NCBI GenBank assembly: GCA_004335835.1
Contig: RWJK01001275.1
Coordinates: 8,498-37,799, forward strand
Direction of reading: 5' to 3'
Source: Scenedesmus sp. ARA3
Taxonomy: Eukaryota; Chlorophyta; Chlorophyceae; Sphaeropleales; Scenedesmaceae
Length of the DNA stretch: 29,302 bases
Below the pieces are notes generated by a model. That model was not told the origin of the DNA. It saw nothing but the letters and a program-made list of their open reading frames with translations, and did no database searches. Shown piece by piece: positions 12,001-22,747 of this stretch. The translations under genes and the position numbers were made by a program. Numbering within the stretch: the stretch's first letter is position 1; every line of letters begins with the position of its first letter.

Positions 12001-14651
12001 ACTCAGGGAACAGACACAGCTAGCTGCCGCCACACGCAACACAGCCGATACACGTAACGACGAAAGGCACCTGCACCACGCGCCATCAGCTGAAGGACTT
12101 TCGGGAGCAGCTCAGGCACCAGCAACTCATGCACCAGGTACAGTGGAGTCACAACAGGCACCAGACACAGGCGGCGAGACACCAACAACCTGCCACCACG
12201 CCTGCTCCGCTTGCCCGACACCAACAGTTCCCCAGGCAACTATGCAACGCTGCGAGGGCTAGGCAGGACATGACGATGAACACGCACACGAAGGGAGCAA
12301 TAGCTTGCCACCTTTCACAATGAAACAAGCTTTTGGAACGGCTGTCATTTAGTGTCCATTTCAAAAATGACCCGTAACTCAAAACTTATGAAGCGCAGTG
12401 TACGTAAGAAACATGCAATCACCCTGCAAGCGCGCACCTGCAGCAGCCGAATGCGGCGCGCCAGCATGCGGTTGATGGCAGCTGCCGCGATGCGCCCCAG
12501 CACCGCCCACAGCACCAGCAGGTACAGCAGCGCAAAGGCCGCGCTGATGAGCGTGGAGAACTCAGGGAACAAGCACACCGCGCAGTTGGGGTTTTGGGGG
12601 TCGGCCGGGCACATCACCTCGCCCACTGGCTGCGAGGCTGCGAAGAACTTGAACATGAGATCTTCATTGTACCGCAGCTGCGTCATGATCCTGCATGTAT
12701 AAGGCAGTACAAAGTAAAATCAGTAGTTGTTGGACGGTGCAATACATGTTGCGTCGGCCGGGCACATCACCTCGCCCGCTGGCTGCGAGGCTGCGAAGAA
12801 CTTGAACATGAACTCTTCGTTGTACCGCAGCTGCGTCATGATCCTGCGGTACAAATGCAGCAGGCAGTACAAGTTGAGCGGTACAGGTCAGGGGTACACA
12901 GCAGAATGATGAGGCTGCAAGGCTGCAAAGAACTTGAACATGAGCTCTTCGTTGTACCGCAGCTGCGTCATGATCCTGCAGGTCAGGCAGTACAAGTGAG
13001 GCAGTACAAGTCAGGCAATACAAGTCCTGCGGTACAGTTAGAGTTTGTGGGCATATCACCTCGCCCACTGGCTGCGAGGCTGCGAAGACATTGAACATGA
13101 GCTCCTCATTGCTGCGCAGCTGCGTCATGATCGTGTGCATGATGAGGCAGTATAAGTGAGGCAGTACATGTCATGCAGTGCAAGTCAGGCGGTAAAATGA
13201 GGTTGCGAAGAACTTGAACATGAGCCACTCTTTGTACCAAAGCTGTGTCATGATCCTGCGTCATACGGCAGTACAAAGGATGCAGTGCAACTATATGTAT
13301 TCATACATGGGATGCAGGACAAAGCAAGCCGCAAAGAACCTGAACATGAGCTGCTCTTCCACTGCAACTTTGGAAGTCTCAATCTAAAATTGGCAACCAG
13401 TTTTGTACACAGCGCTCACCTGCTGAAGAGCGCTGCAAAGACTTGCGCCGCGCACATCGGCAGCGTGAGCCCCACCGTCAGCGCAAAGATGAACAGGTTG
13501 GGGTTGCTGCCCAAGTCAATGCATGACATGTGTGATGCGTTGTGGCGCGAGGTTTGGCCTCAACAAAGGGCGTTGAACCGACTTTGAGCTAATTACAGCT
13601 ATGTACAACTCACAAACCATACGGAAAACCCCGAACCCCACTAACATAATAACTCCTGCTCTCACCTGCTGAAGAGCGCCGCAAAGACTTGCGCCGCGCA
13701 CATCGGCAGCAGGAGCCCCACCGTCAGCGCAAAGATGAACAGGTTGTGGATCACAGACTATCAGTCACCACAAATCAGGCGCACAACAGGCGGCTGCCCT
13801 CACCTGCTGAAGAGCGCCGCAAAGACTTGCGCCGCGCACATCGGCAGCGTGAGCCCCACTGTCAGCGCAAAGATGAACAGGTTGGGATTGCTGCCCGGGT
13901 CTCCCTGCGTGTGCTTGTGCACCGTGTACATGCACGCAAACAGCACCAGCAGCAGGAAGCTCGGCTCCAGCAGCCCGAATGACAGCCCGATGTACAGCCT
14001 GCAGCAGCAGGAAGTTCACGGCGTGAAGAGGAAGGCAGGGTGAGAAGTTCACAGTCAAGAAGGAAGGAGCGTGCACGCAAACAGCACCAGCAGCAGGAAG
14101 CTCGGCTCCAGCAGCCCGAACGACAGCCCGATGTACAGCCTGCAGCAGCGGGAAGTTCACGGCGTGAGGTGGCAGGCACAGTGAGAAGTTCACAGTCATG
14201 AACACGAGAGCATGCACGCTACCAACACCAGCAGGGGCAGCTAGAACAGCTCAAGCAGCCTGCAGGTTGCAGAGTATGATTTCTCGCAGCAGGAACTGCG
14301 ACAGAAGATGCGTGGAGACGTTCCCAGTCGGCAAGAAAAGCAACCACGCTGGTGGCGTGCAGGACGATAGTTGACTCCGGCAGAAGATGCATGCACATTT
14401 GTGATTAAGCGCACAGACCACGAGCGCACTGTAATTACTTGCAATAAATCTGCTGCTGCTGCTGCTGCTGCTGATAACCACACCACTGCTGCTGCCATCT
14501 CCCATCGTACTTAGCCGGTCCCTACACCCAGTTAAACATGAAGTCCGCTCCCCATCCTCATGCTGCTGCTGCTGCGCCTGCGTAGCAAAGCACCAGCCAC
14601 AGCAACCGCTGCCCACCCACCTGCACATGGCATCAACATTGTACCCGCCAC

Positions 14652-14687
<36 letters not shown>

Positions 14688-15195
14688 AAATCCACATTAG
14701 GTGTTGCAGCACATACAAAGCACCGCTGCCCACCCACCTGCACATGGCATCAACATTGTACCCGCCACGGATGCTGCTGCTGCCGCTGCTGCTGTTGCTG
14801 CAAACGAGCACTTCCCATGGAACACACATACAGAGCACCGCTGCCCGCTCACCTGCACATCGCATCCACATTGTACCCGCCAGGAATAATTGCTGACTTA
14901 GCACTCCACAGCACCTGTAGCCGCAGGTCCAAGCTCAGCGCATAGCACGCCGCGATGACCTGCACACGACAATTGAGCACAGTGCGGGTTTAGGGGCAAG
15001 GTTTCGATTGCATGATGAAGTCTCTCACAACAACACCTGTAGCCGCAGGTGCAAGCTCAGCGCATAGCACGCCGCAATGACCTGCACAACACAGCGCAGA
15101 ATGTGTCAAGAACAGTGCAAAAGATCAAACACATCATTAACACATCATTAGCACTTGCAGCAAGTGCAGCACACATCACAAATGGCACTCAAGTA

Positions 15196-15233
<38 letters not shown>

Positions 15234-16250
15234 AGTCCACATCTGCCGAATCAGCAAAGGTCAGTCACCCTTCTGGTGCCAGCAGCGCACCTGCAGCATT
15301 CCAGCATTGAAGCATGATGCCGCTGCTGCTATTGCTGCTGCTGCTCCTGCTGCTGCTAGACAGTGAACAACTGGCAACAGACACAAGGCCTGCCACCCTG
15401 CTGGCCAGTTCATTGCGCACCTGCAGCAGTGCTCGAGTGACCCACAGGTAGTTGAACGCGCGTGTTGCCACCTGCTGCCTGCTTCTGAAGGTCCATGGCA
15501 CGCTGTACAGCGCTCCCAGCTGCGGTTCATGGTTCAGGTTCAGACCCGGATTAGGGTTTTGCAGTGCATCCAGGGTTCAAAGGTTCAGTGTGGGGTTCAA
15601 CGTCCATGCGATGGAGGTGTCAGCAGCACAGGGTGCGTGACTATACAATTGATGCACCAGTAAGACACGCACACAAACAGGCGACTCCTGCACAGTCACT
15701 TGTGCTTTTCACTGCAGTTGCTGAGCACAGCATGGCTCTCCAGGGCTGCCCAGTCACTTGTGCTGTTCACTGCAGTTGCTGAGACGGCATGGCACTCCAG
15801 GGCTGCACAGCTTCACAAGCAGCATTGCTGACCAATCCAATCATTTCAAATAATATGGTGAGCAACCGTTTTTATGCAAAATGCAAAATGCCTGTCAACA
15901 ACAGAGCCAGTGCGGGCACTCACCAGGCTGACCACTGCAACGAGCCCAGGAAGCTGACGAACATGCAAATTCTGTACAGTGACATGTGCTGTTCACTGCA
16001 GTCGCCTAGCACAACACGGCACAGCATGGCATTCCAGCGCTGCACAGCTGCACTGAACCAACAAGGCTTAGCAGCACATCATTGCTGTTGTTACAGCTGT
16101 CCAGCTTGCATGCATCTGCAAACAATGCCTCTGAATACAACAGAGCCGCTGCCAGAAACTCACCAGGCTGACCACTGCAATGAGCCCAGTCAGGGAGACC
16201 ACCGCCCACTCTATATCTGCAACTATCTTGGGCGCTAGCTGCAGCGACAT
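8481..16250 (-). CDS. Predicted seven-transmembrane protein (8 exons, 476 aa), family not recognised
   Basis: Exons in order: 16250-16164, 15519-15421, 14959-14853, 13998-13804, 12690-12438, 10546-10337, 10122-10041, 8878-8481, totalling 1431 nt. Every phase matches across junctions and donors are GTGAG, GTGCG or GTGGG. Hydrophobic segments lie near residues 13-37, 48-73, 99-122, 138-160, 206-232, 248-262 and 272-300, giving a seven-TM layout. The loop between the fourth and fifth has three Cys (190, 199, 202) in MCPADPQNPNCAVC. Residues 318-476 form a Gly/Ser/Ala-rich tail, probably cytoplasmic, starting ELLPLVGYGKSAYSHDAG. The layout recalls GPCR-like or THH1/TOM1-like plant proteins, but no diagnostic motif was found. 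The first exon may begin earlier: an acceptor at 16278 adds nine in-frame codons (to 16277), and a 5' exon candidate sits at 17520. The last exon could vary because it is duplicated. Confidence 0.75.
9044..9092. repeat. Long pure GCA (CAG/CTG) microsatellite
   Basis: About 16 uninterrupted trinucleotide units. It lies in the intron between exons 7 and 8 of the seven-TM gene, just upstream (on the minus strand) of a copied 3' splice site, and reads CTG on the transcribed strand. Confidence 0.9.
9373..10122 (-). repeat. Five copies of exon 7 of the seven-TM gene
   Basis: The 82-nt exon 10122-10041 (ALLNAPTELLPLVGYGKSAYSHDA, then GTGGGT) is repeated downstream with donors near 9820, 9690, 9517 and 9367. 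Copies keep LPLVGYGKSAYSHDA or LPLVGYAKSAYSHDA. The copy near 9690 has GG where the donor GT should be. Only the first copy has a clear acceptor, GCTGTAG after a CTG tract; the 9820 copy keeps ALLNAPTEL as well. Confidence 0.8.
10337..10795 (-). repeat. In-frame triplication of the start of exon 6 of the seven-TM gene
   Basis: The exon start ICITVFFCASVTLRGVTVVD occurs at 10795, 10672 and 10546 (spacings 123 and 126 bp), each after CTGCAG or GTGCAG. There is no stop between them: on the minus strand the frame stays open from 10795 into the full exon ending at 10337. The two outer copies encode a third-to-half of the exon and then a Leu-rich CTG-encoded run. Using the outer acceptor would add 83 residues. 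Confidence 0.85.
11098..12437 (-). repeat. Three donor-side copies of exon 5 of the seven-TM gene
   Basis: The last part of exon 5 (LISAAFALLYLLVLWAVLGR to RRIRLLQ) plus donor is repeated with exon ends at 11879, 11344 and 11098. Periods are about 559, 535 and 246 bp. The first two keep about 110-150 nt of exon including FSTLISAAFALL; the last keeps about 90 nt. Intron sequence with ATAGCTTGCCACCTTTC is copied along with each. Donors are GTGCGC, GTGTGC and GTGCGC. Confidence 0.9.
12691..13255 (-). repeat. Four acceptor-side copies of exon 5 of the seven-TM gene
   Basis: The first part of exon 5 (IMTQLRYNEELMFKFFAASQ, up to PVGEV) recurs with exon starts at 12843, 12975, 13132 and 13255, ahead of the full exon at 12690. 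Three keep GCAG directly before GATCATGACG; the 13132 copy has CAC in place of CAG, so its splice site is lost. Between copies lie short AGGCAGTACAAGT repeats. Confidence 0.9.
13420..13803 (-). repeat. Two donor-side copies of exon 4 of the seven-TM gene
   Basis: The end of exon 4 (NLFIFALTVGLTLPMCAAQV to ALFSR) with its donor at 13804 is copied with exon ends at 13666 (GTGAGA) and 13420 (GTGAGC). Each copy is about 75-85 nt and loses the exon start. Within the copied part most changes are single bases. Confidence 0.85.
13999..14139 (-). repeat. Acceptor-side copy of exon 4 of the seven-TM gene
   Basis: The start of exon 4 (LYIGLSFGLLEPSFLLLVLF) with the CTGCAG acceptor at 13998 is repeated with its start at 14139. 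The copy keeps about 75 nt of exon and has no donor; the shared intron part contains GGAAGTTCACGGCGTGA. Confidence 0.85.
14621..14772 (-). repeat. Two donor-side copies of exon 3 of the seven-TM gene
   Basis: The end of exon 3 (GGYNVDAMCR) with donor is copied with exon ends at 14738 and 14621, about 35 nt of exon each, both with GTGGGT donors in place of GTGAGC. CTG tracts lie between the copies. Confidence 0.8.
15031..15081 (-). repeat. Acceptor-side copy of exon 3 of the seven-TM gene
   Basis: The first 50 nt of exon 3 (VIAACYALSLDLRLQ) after GTGCAG recur at 15081-15031, 122 bp upstream of the true exon on the minus strand. The copy reads VIAACYALSLHLRLQ and then leaves the exon sequence. 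Confidence 0.85.
15199..15231. repeat. CTG microsatellite
   Basis: About 11 uninterrupted CTG units on the plus strand in the intron between exons 2 and 3 of the seven-TM gene. A second, interrupted CTG-rich stretch lies at 15321-15358. Confidence 0.85.
15924..15950 (-). repeat. Donor-side copy of exon 1 of the seven-TM gene
   Basis: The end of exon 1 (GLIAVVSL then GTGAGT at 16164) is repeated as GLVAVVSL then GTGAGT, 240 bp further along the minus strand. The copied exon part is only about 27 nt. Confidence 0.75.
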
Positions 16251-16277
16251 TGCGCTGCTGCCCAGCTCAGGAGCAAC

Positions 16278-17392
16278 CTGCTGCTGCTGCTGCTGCTGCC
16301 ACTGAGCTGTGTTGCCTTGTTAATGCTTGATGCTGCTACTGTCGGTGTGATGCAGACAGTGGTTTGCTGTCTGAACACACCTCCTGCAATGCTGCTGGAG
16401 GTCAAACTTGACTGGAGGTCAAGTTTGACTGCAAAGCACTGCTAGTCCCTGCAATATCTACTGATGTGGCCGCCGCCGCTGCTGCTGCTTCTGCTGTTGT
16501 TGCTGTTGCTGCTTGTACAGTTGTGTCTTCTGTGTCTGCTGATGACTCTGCTGCTGGAGGCAGCAGTCTGCCACTGCTGTTCCTGCAAGCCCGAGCACTG
16601 CTGTTGCCACAGCTGCTGCTGCTGCTGCTGCTGTGGTGCAGCCGAAGCCACCACGGAACGTTGACCGGTGTCTGCTACTGCACCTGCTGGCTGCTGTTGA
16701 TGATGTGTTGGCGGTGCAACTGCTGCTGCTGGTGCGCCTGCACCCTTTTGTAGCTGGGAGCAGTGGCACTCCATGCACAGCTAGCGCAGCTGCGCAGCCA
16801 GCTGCAGCAGCATGGGCTGCTGCTGCAAGGCCTGAAAGTTATGTTCAACTCAGCTTTGACTCAGCAGCTGCTGTTGCTGGGCTGGCTCAGCTGTGTTTTC
16901 AAACAGGTTGATGCTGTTGCAACTGCTTGCTGGCTGCCGCAGCTGATGCTTGGCAGCGTGGCAGCTGTGCTGCTGCTAATGCTGATGGTGCAGAAGATTC
17001 TGCCTGCAGGAGTTTCAGCTGCTGGGTTGCCGCCTTTGTTGCGCGTGTCCTGCAAGCAGCAAGACACATCAACATCCACAACAGCAACCACGGGAATCCA
17101 AGCTGTTGGATAGCTACTGAGGGACCAGCACCAGCGCAGCAACGCGTCAAAGATGGAACACGCATGCACCTTGCGTCCTGCGCACAAGACCACTGGCCAG
17201 GAGGCAGGTGCTGGTGATGCTTTTGCTTGCACAGCTGGCAGCAGGCGATTTGACGCAATTTGAAGCACGCATGGAGCAGAGCACGCTCGCAACTTGAAAT
17301 TGTCGCTTTCACATAAACGTGCATGGGCACGATCGCGCAGGCTCGGCTGCTTAAAAGCAATGGCAAGAACAGTTGCAAGCTGTGGACCGTAC
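16278..17392. other. CTG-rich stretch between the seven-TM gene and the 17.5-kb exon candidate
   Basis: About 1.1 kb. Long frames here on both strands are low-complexity products of CTG/CAG runs (Leu, Cys, Gln or Ser strings). If the exon at 17520 belongs to the seven-TM gene, this would be its first intron or introns and should hide a linking exon that starts in phase 2 and ends in phase 0. I could not identify one. Confidence 0.4.
16401..16429. repeat. Perfect 12-bp hairpin
   Basis: GTCAAACTTGAC at 16401-16412 and its exact reverse complement GTCAAGTTTGAC at 16418-16429 are separated by the five bases TGGAG. No run of T follows, and it lies in a non-coding stretch. Its role is unknown. Confidence 0.8.
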
Positions 17393-17520
17393 CTGTGGCT
17401 GTCAGCAGGGTAACAACGCTGAAAATAGTTTTTCTGAACCAAGATATAGATATAACGACTGAACAGTAGTCCCGTAGCCTTGGTCAGGGTGTCCAATGCT
17501 GTGTCTTGCACGCTGCCCAT
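17393..17520 (-). CDS. Candidate 5' exon, MGSVQDTALDTL..., partner unknown
   Basis: An ATG at 17520 opens 42 codons with ordinary composition (MGSVQDTALDTLTKATGLLF, then SRYIYILVQ...), unlike the repeat-driven frames around it, ending CCACAG before a GTACGG donor in phase 2. It may be the first exon of the seven-TM gene on the same strand. Its phase does not fit the next known exon directly, so at least one exon would be missing between them. It could also be a separate small gene. The 283 bp to the SET start would then be a shared promoter. Confidence 0.4.
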
Positions 17521-17803
17521 ACGCTGACTCCTTCATTAGTGAGACTAAGCAAGTTATCGGTCAGCATGCTAGTCAACACCTGACTGCAGTCCCATGCGAA
17601 CACAAATCAAAGGGTTCAGTAACACCCACGTGCTTGGGGAGCTTTCCTCCGCTTCTGTTTCATTCCAGATAGTTGTATAAGGTAACCTGATTCCTTTGGT
17701 GGCGCTTGCGGGAAGTGACCGAGACACCGCGTCCAACTCGCTAATCAAGCAGCAGATCGCACTGTAAACGTTCTTGATCACTTCAACATATACACACAAA
17801 GCT
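17521..17803. promoter_or_regulatory. Presumed promoter of SET, perhaps bidirectional
   Basis: Lies between the SET start codon and the ATG of the minus-strand exon candidate. It has lower CTG content than the surroundings and contains ACATATACACACAAAGCT just before the SET ATG. No strong TATA box is visible. The assignment rests on position only. Confidence 0.4.
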
Positions 17804-20800
17804 ATGAGCGAGCCTAAGCGGCCTAGGGTGGACGAGCCCGAGCAGCAGGATGAGCAGCAGGTAGCTGAAGTGGACGAGCCCGACAGCTTAGCCGAGGGTG
17901 ATCCAGCTGCGGAAGGGGATGGTCTGGAGGGAGATGGATTAGAAGAGATGGATCCCTTGACTCAGGCATTCGAAGAGGCTCAGTCGCTGCAGCAGGACCT
18001 TGAGACGGTGCGTGCTGCTGGGGGCCTTGCTGGCAGGGCCCTGCCCAGGCACTGTTGATCTGCTGCTGTTGCTGCACTGCTGCTGTGCTGAGGCTGCAGC
18101 CGTAATCACATGCAGCTTGCAGGACTGCTTTTGCAACTGGAATTTGCTCTATTCTGCTGTGTCGATGGTTTCAGCAGGGGGGTGGGGCTGCTTCGCTGTG
18201 ATGTGGCGACTAGCGCAGTGTGTGCAGCCACAATTGCAGACAGCCAAGGCTGCAGGGGTGCACATGTTCCATGAAACAGCACAATTTTTTTGAAACAATT
18301 TGGGGGCTATCCAGGCACGCACTGTGTGCGCCTCTTGCATGTCACGGCAAGTGCATCGTGGAATTCAAATTGATTTTGTTTGACCTCCTGCTTTGTCTGC
18401 TTGGTCAACTCAGGACACAGCCGGGCTGCATAGACCATGGCGCTTCTGCTAGTCAGTGTGCTGCTGCTTTCTGCAATTCAACATGTGTTTATGTGCAGGC
18501 ACAACACCTGCACACAGCCACGTGCGTATCCTTGCGACTTGTCTGTAATATGACAGATTTAGGCATAGCAAATGCACAACCGTTCACCTGCAAGCAATGC
18601 TGGTCCAGAAGCCCCCCTGCCCGAAGGCTTCTGGCGCTCCAAGTGGGCTGTCTGTGTAAGGAAACCGCCTTACCAACCACCCGCCCCACAAACTGCACTG
18701 CTGCTGCTGCTGCTGCTGCCTCTGCTGCCCCAAATCTGTCTTTCGTTGTTGCCTGTTATATTGTTATCATACAAATCGATAGCAGACCAGCGACCGCGTG
18801 CTGGCAGTGGAGCACAAGTGCAGCAAGCAGCGCCATACAAATCATTCCGGCTCTTGCTGTTTTTGACTGTTATATTGTTACTTTGCTGTTGCTTTGCAGA
18901 TAAATGACGAGGCGAGTGACAGGGTGCTGGCAGTGGAGCAGAAATTCAACAAGCGGCGCCATGCAAGCTCTTCTGGCCCTTGCTGTTCGTAACTGTGATA
19001 TTGTTACTTTGCTGTTACTTTGCAGATAAATGACGAGGCGAGTGACAGGGTGCTGGCAGTGGAGCAGGAATTCAACAAGCGGCGGCGGCCCATCTACCAG
19101 GAGCGCAGCTACGCCCTGAGCAGGATCCCAGGGTTTTGGAAAAAGGTGAGGGTTTAGGGCTTACGTGGATGACGTCATCAACGGGCCCACAACATGTGGC
19201 CTGTCTGAGATAGATTTGTGGAGGGTGCTAGAGGGTCGTGACCAGGTGTTAGGGTTCAGCTTCAGCACTGCAGCACCACAGCAGCTGTAGGGCTCTTGAG
19301 AGGTCGCAGCAGCAGCAGCAGCAGCAGCGGCGGCGGCGGCAGCAGCAGGTGAACGGCACAGCACGCAGCCCATACTTTTTTGTGAGGCGTGCAGCAGGAG
19401 CAGCAGCAGCAGCAGCAGGTGCAGCACCAGGTGTGCTGTGGTGTGCTGCTGCGGCACATGCAGCTTGGCACCAAGCAGCAGCAGCAACGCAGCAGCAGTG
19501 CCAGCAAGTCAGGAGCAGCAGCAGCAGCAGCGGCCATTGTTATGCCACACAGACATTGCCTGCAGCAGCCAGTGGCACCTTTTTCTGCAGCCTCTTTTCA
19601 TCCGCATGCTGCAACACTGCTTTACTTGCACCACATTAATGTTGATTTATTCATAAGTAATCATGATATTCATTCAATCGTCTGTTACTGTTTTGTTATT
19701 TCAGGTGCTGATGGTGCATCCTGTCATCCGGGGCGTGGTGACAGAGAGCGACCTGGACGTGCTGGACTACCTGCTGGAGGTGTGTTATGTTACTTGTCAT
19801 AACATTGTCATGTAACATGTCATGTTAGTGGTTTGATGGTGTGGCAGCGCCTGGGGGTCGCGGGCGTGTCAATGCATTTAAACATCACAGGGAGCACACA
19901 TGTATATGCAGTGCAGCCACCGGCGGCCTGCAGCCTTTCAGTTTCCTGCCAAAACTGTGAATTCAACAAATTGGATTTCCTTTTTATTAAAATTAATTAA
20001 AATTTAAATCAACTATGTACTTGTGCTGCAGGTGGATGTGGAGGACTTTGACGACATCAAGAGTGGCTTCCGGGTGAAGTTCACCTTTGCAGACGGCAAC
20101 CCCTTCTTCACAAACAGGTGGGAGCTTCCCCGTCGTGAATTCACAGGATACTATGTTGCATGATCCCCAAAAACGGTGTGGCTGCTGGCATGTCCCGCAC
20201 ACACACCATCCTTCCTTGCGTTGTGTGCAGATGATGGATGTGTATGCATCATCCTCTGTCACCCTCTCCGTTTCTACATAGCGATGTAACATCATAAATG
20301 GTTGTCATAAAGTGTTATTTTGTTATATTGCTGTTATTTTCACTGCTGCAGGGAGCTGGTCAAGGAGCTGCGGTACGCTGACGATGCGGCGCTGACAGTC
20401 ACAGGCACAGACATACAGTGGCTGCCCGGCATGGTGAGCTGGACAAAGATGGAGTAATATTAATCACAGCTATCTATCAATGATCACTGCTATATGTGCA
20501 CATAGCTGCCCGGCATGGTGAGCTGGGCATCAGATTCTTGTACTATCAAACAGTGGTATAACAGAAATTTCTGCTGTATGTGCATGCAGCAGCAGCACAG
20601 TGGCTGCCCGCATGAAGAGCTTCTGATGCAAAATGACATTGATAACTAAATTACAAATCTTGCAAGTCTAAGCGTCGTACGCTACACTGCAACAGCAGTA
20701 CCAGCAGCAACAACACATGTGTTCAAGTCGGTAACAGTGACGTATGTTATTTGCTGCCTACATCCTGTGTGTGTGTGTGTGTGTGTCTGCAGGAGCCGGC

Positions 20801-22496
20801 TGACCTGGCAGCAGCAGCAGCAGAGCAGCATGCGGGCAGCAAGCGGCCACACAGCAGCGGCAATGTGTACAGCCTCTTCGCAGCGTGGTTTGCGCCGCAG
20901 AGCTCGCTAGAAATGGTGAGTGGTCATGATTTCTGGGTTGTATTCTGGTTTTGTTTTCAAAGCTATGGCAGCTGCAAGCTGTCATAAAGGCTGCGGTGAC
21001 GCGGCAGCTGGCAATTTTTTTTGCGTGGTTTGCGCCGCCGAGCTCGCTAGAAAGGGTGCGTGGTTACATGAACTCACATGTCTAGTGTTGTTTCACGGCT
21101 GTGACGACATGGCTGCTAGGGCAGCTGGCGGCTGTTGAGAGGGGGTGGTTATGCGGCAACATGTACAGCCTGTTTGCGGCGTGGTTTGCGCCGCAGAGCT
21201 CGCTAGAATGGTGAGCGGCTGCGGTGATTGACAAGTAACATGTTATTATTATGTAATTGCACATTGCAACTGTCAAATGAAAACACAGGGCCATGATGAC
21301 GACGTGGCGCACTATGTGAAAGATGACATCTGGCCCTACCCGCTGCGCTGGTTCAGCCAGCACCACATCACACTTTCCCAAACCTTCCTCACTCTTTTAT
21401 CGTCCCTCACTCTTTTTGCAACTGCAGGGCCATGATGACGTGGCAGACGCCATAATTCCCCGGATGACATCTGGCCGGACCCGCTGCGTTGGTTCAGCCC
21501 GCACCTCATCACACTTTCTTGACCCCTCCTCACACTTGTGTCAACATCCCTCACTCGTTTTGTAATTGCAGGGCCACGATGACGTGGCAGACGCCATAAA
21601 GGATGACATCTGGCCGGACCCGCTGCGCTGGTTCAGCCAGCACCATGTCACACTTCCTGTCAACATGCCTCACTCTTTTCTTCCCTGCAGGGCCATGATG
21701 ACATGGCCGATGCCATAGAAGATGACATCTGGCTTGACCCGCTGCGCTGGTTCAGCCCGCACCTCATCACACTTTCTTAACCCCTCCTCACTCTTTTGTC
21801 AACACGCCGCACTCTTTTCGTAATCGCAGGGCCACGATGACGTGGCAGACGCCATAAAGGATGACATATGGCCGGACCCGCTGCGCTGGTTCAGCCAGTA
21901 TGAGGAGTCCATGGGGGCGCTGTTTGAACTTGAGGGTGAAGATGACGGCGCGGGCGGTGAAGAGGACGGTGAAGATGAGGGCGAAGAGGAGTATGAAGTT
22001 GACGGCGAAGACGGCGCGGAGTACGAGCAGGGCGCCGGTGAGTTCAAGGCGTGCAGTTTGGTGTGAAAAGGGTGTGGCTGGTGACGCAGATGTGTTAGGA
22101 CATACCACAGAACAGCACCTGTGTTGGGTGTGTTGTGTGTCAAGTGTGAGGTGTGTGTGTGTGGTAGGGCCCATGGCGCTGTTTGGACTAGAGGGTGAAG
22201 ACGACGGCGCGGGCGGTGAAGAGGACGGTGAAGATGAGGGTGAAGAGGAGTATGAAGTTGACGGCGAAGACGGCGCGGAGTACGAGCAGGGCGCCGGTGA
22301 GTTCACGGCGTGCAATTTGGTGTGAAAAGTGTTTTGAAGGAGCTTGGCTGGTGCAGCCGATTCAAAGCTGCTGATACTTTGTGCTTACATGTGTTCAGGT
22401 TTTGACAATCTAACCTGCTGCTGCTTGCAGGGGAGGCGGTGTATGTGGATGAGGAGTTTATCCCAGCAGATGAGGCAGCAGCAGCAATGACTAACG

Positions 22497-22551
<55 letters not shown>

Positions 22552-22715
22552 GCAGGTGAAGCGGTGTATGTGGATGAGGGGTTCATGCCAGCAGATGAGG
22601 CAACAGCTGTGATGACTAACGCCTGCTGCTGCTGCTGCTGCTGCTTGCAGGGGAGGCAGTGTATGTGGATGAAGGGTTCATCCCAGCAGATGAGGCAGCA
22701 GCAGCGATAGCTGAC

Positions 22716-22747
<32 letters not shown>

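Noticed and set aside
12691..13255. CRISPR-like regularly spaced repeats
   Set aside because: The repeats are exon starts with acceptors, unequal in period, and the unit continues through the supposed spacers.
16442..16774. Minus-strand Gln/Ser-rich frame and its plus-strand Leu/Cys-rich shadow
   Set aside because: Both are products of CTG/CAG runs; no splice pair joins them to the neighbouring exons in phase.
16861..17392. Rest of the 219-codon minus-strand frame after its first 42 codons
   Set aside because: After the GTACGG donor the composition turns into CTG-driven and random sequence; only the first part looks coding.
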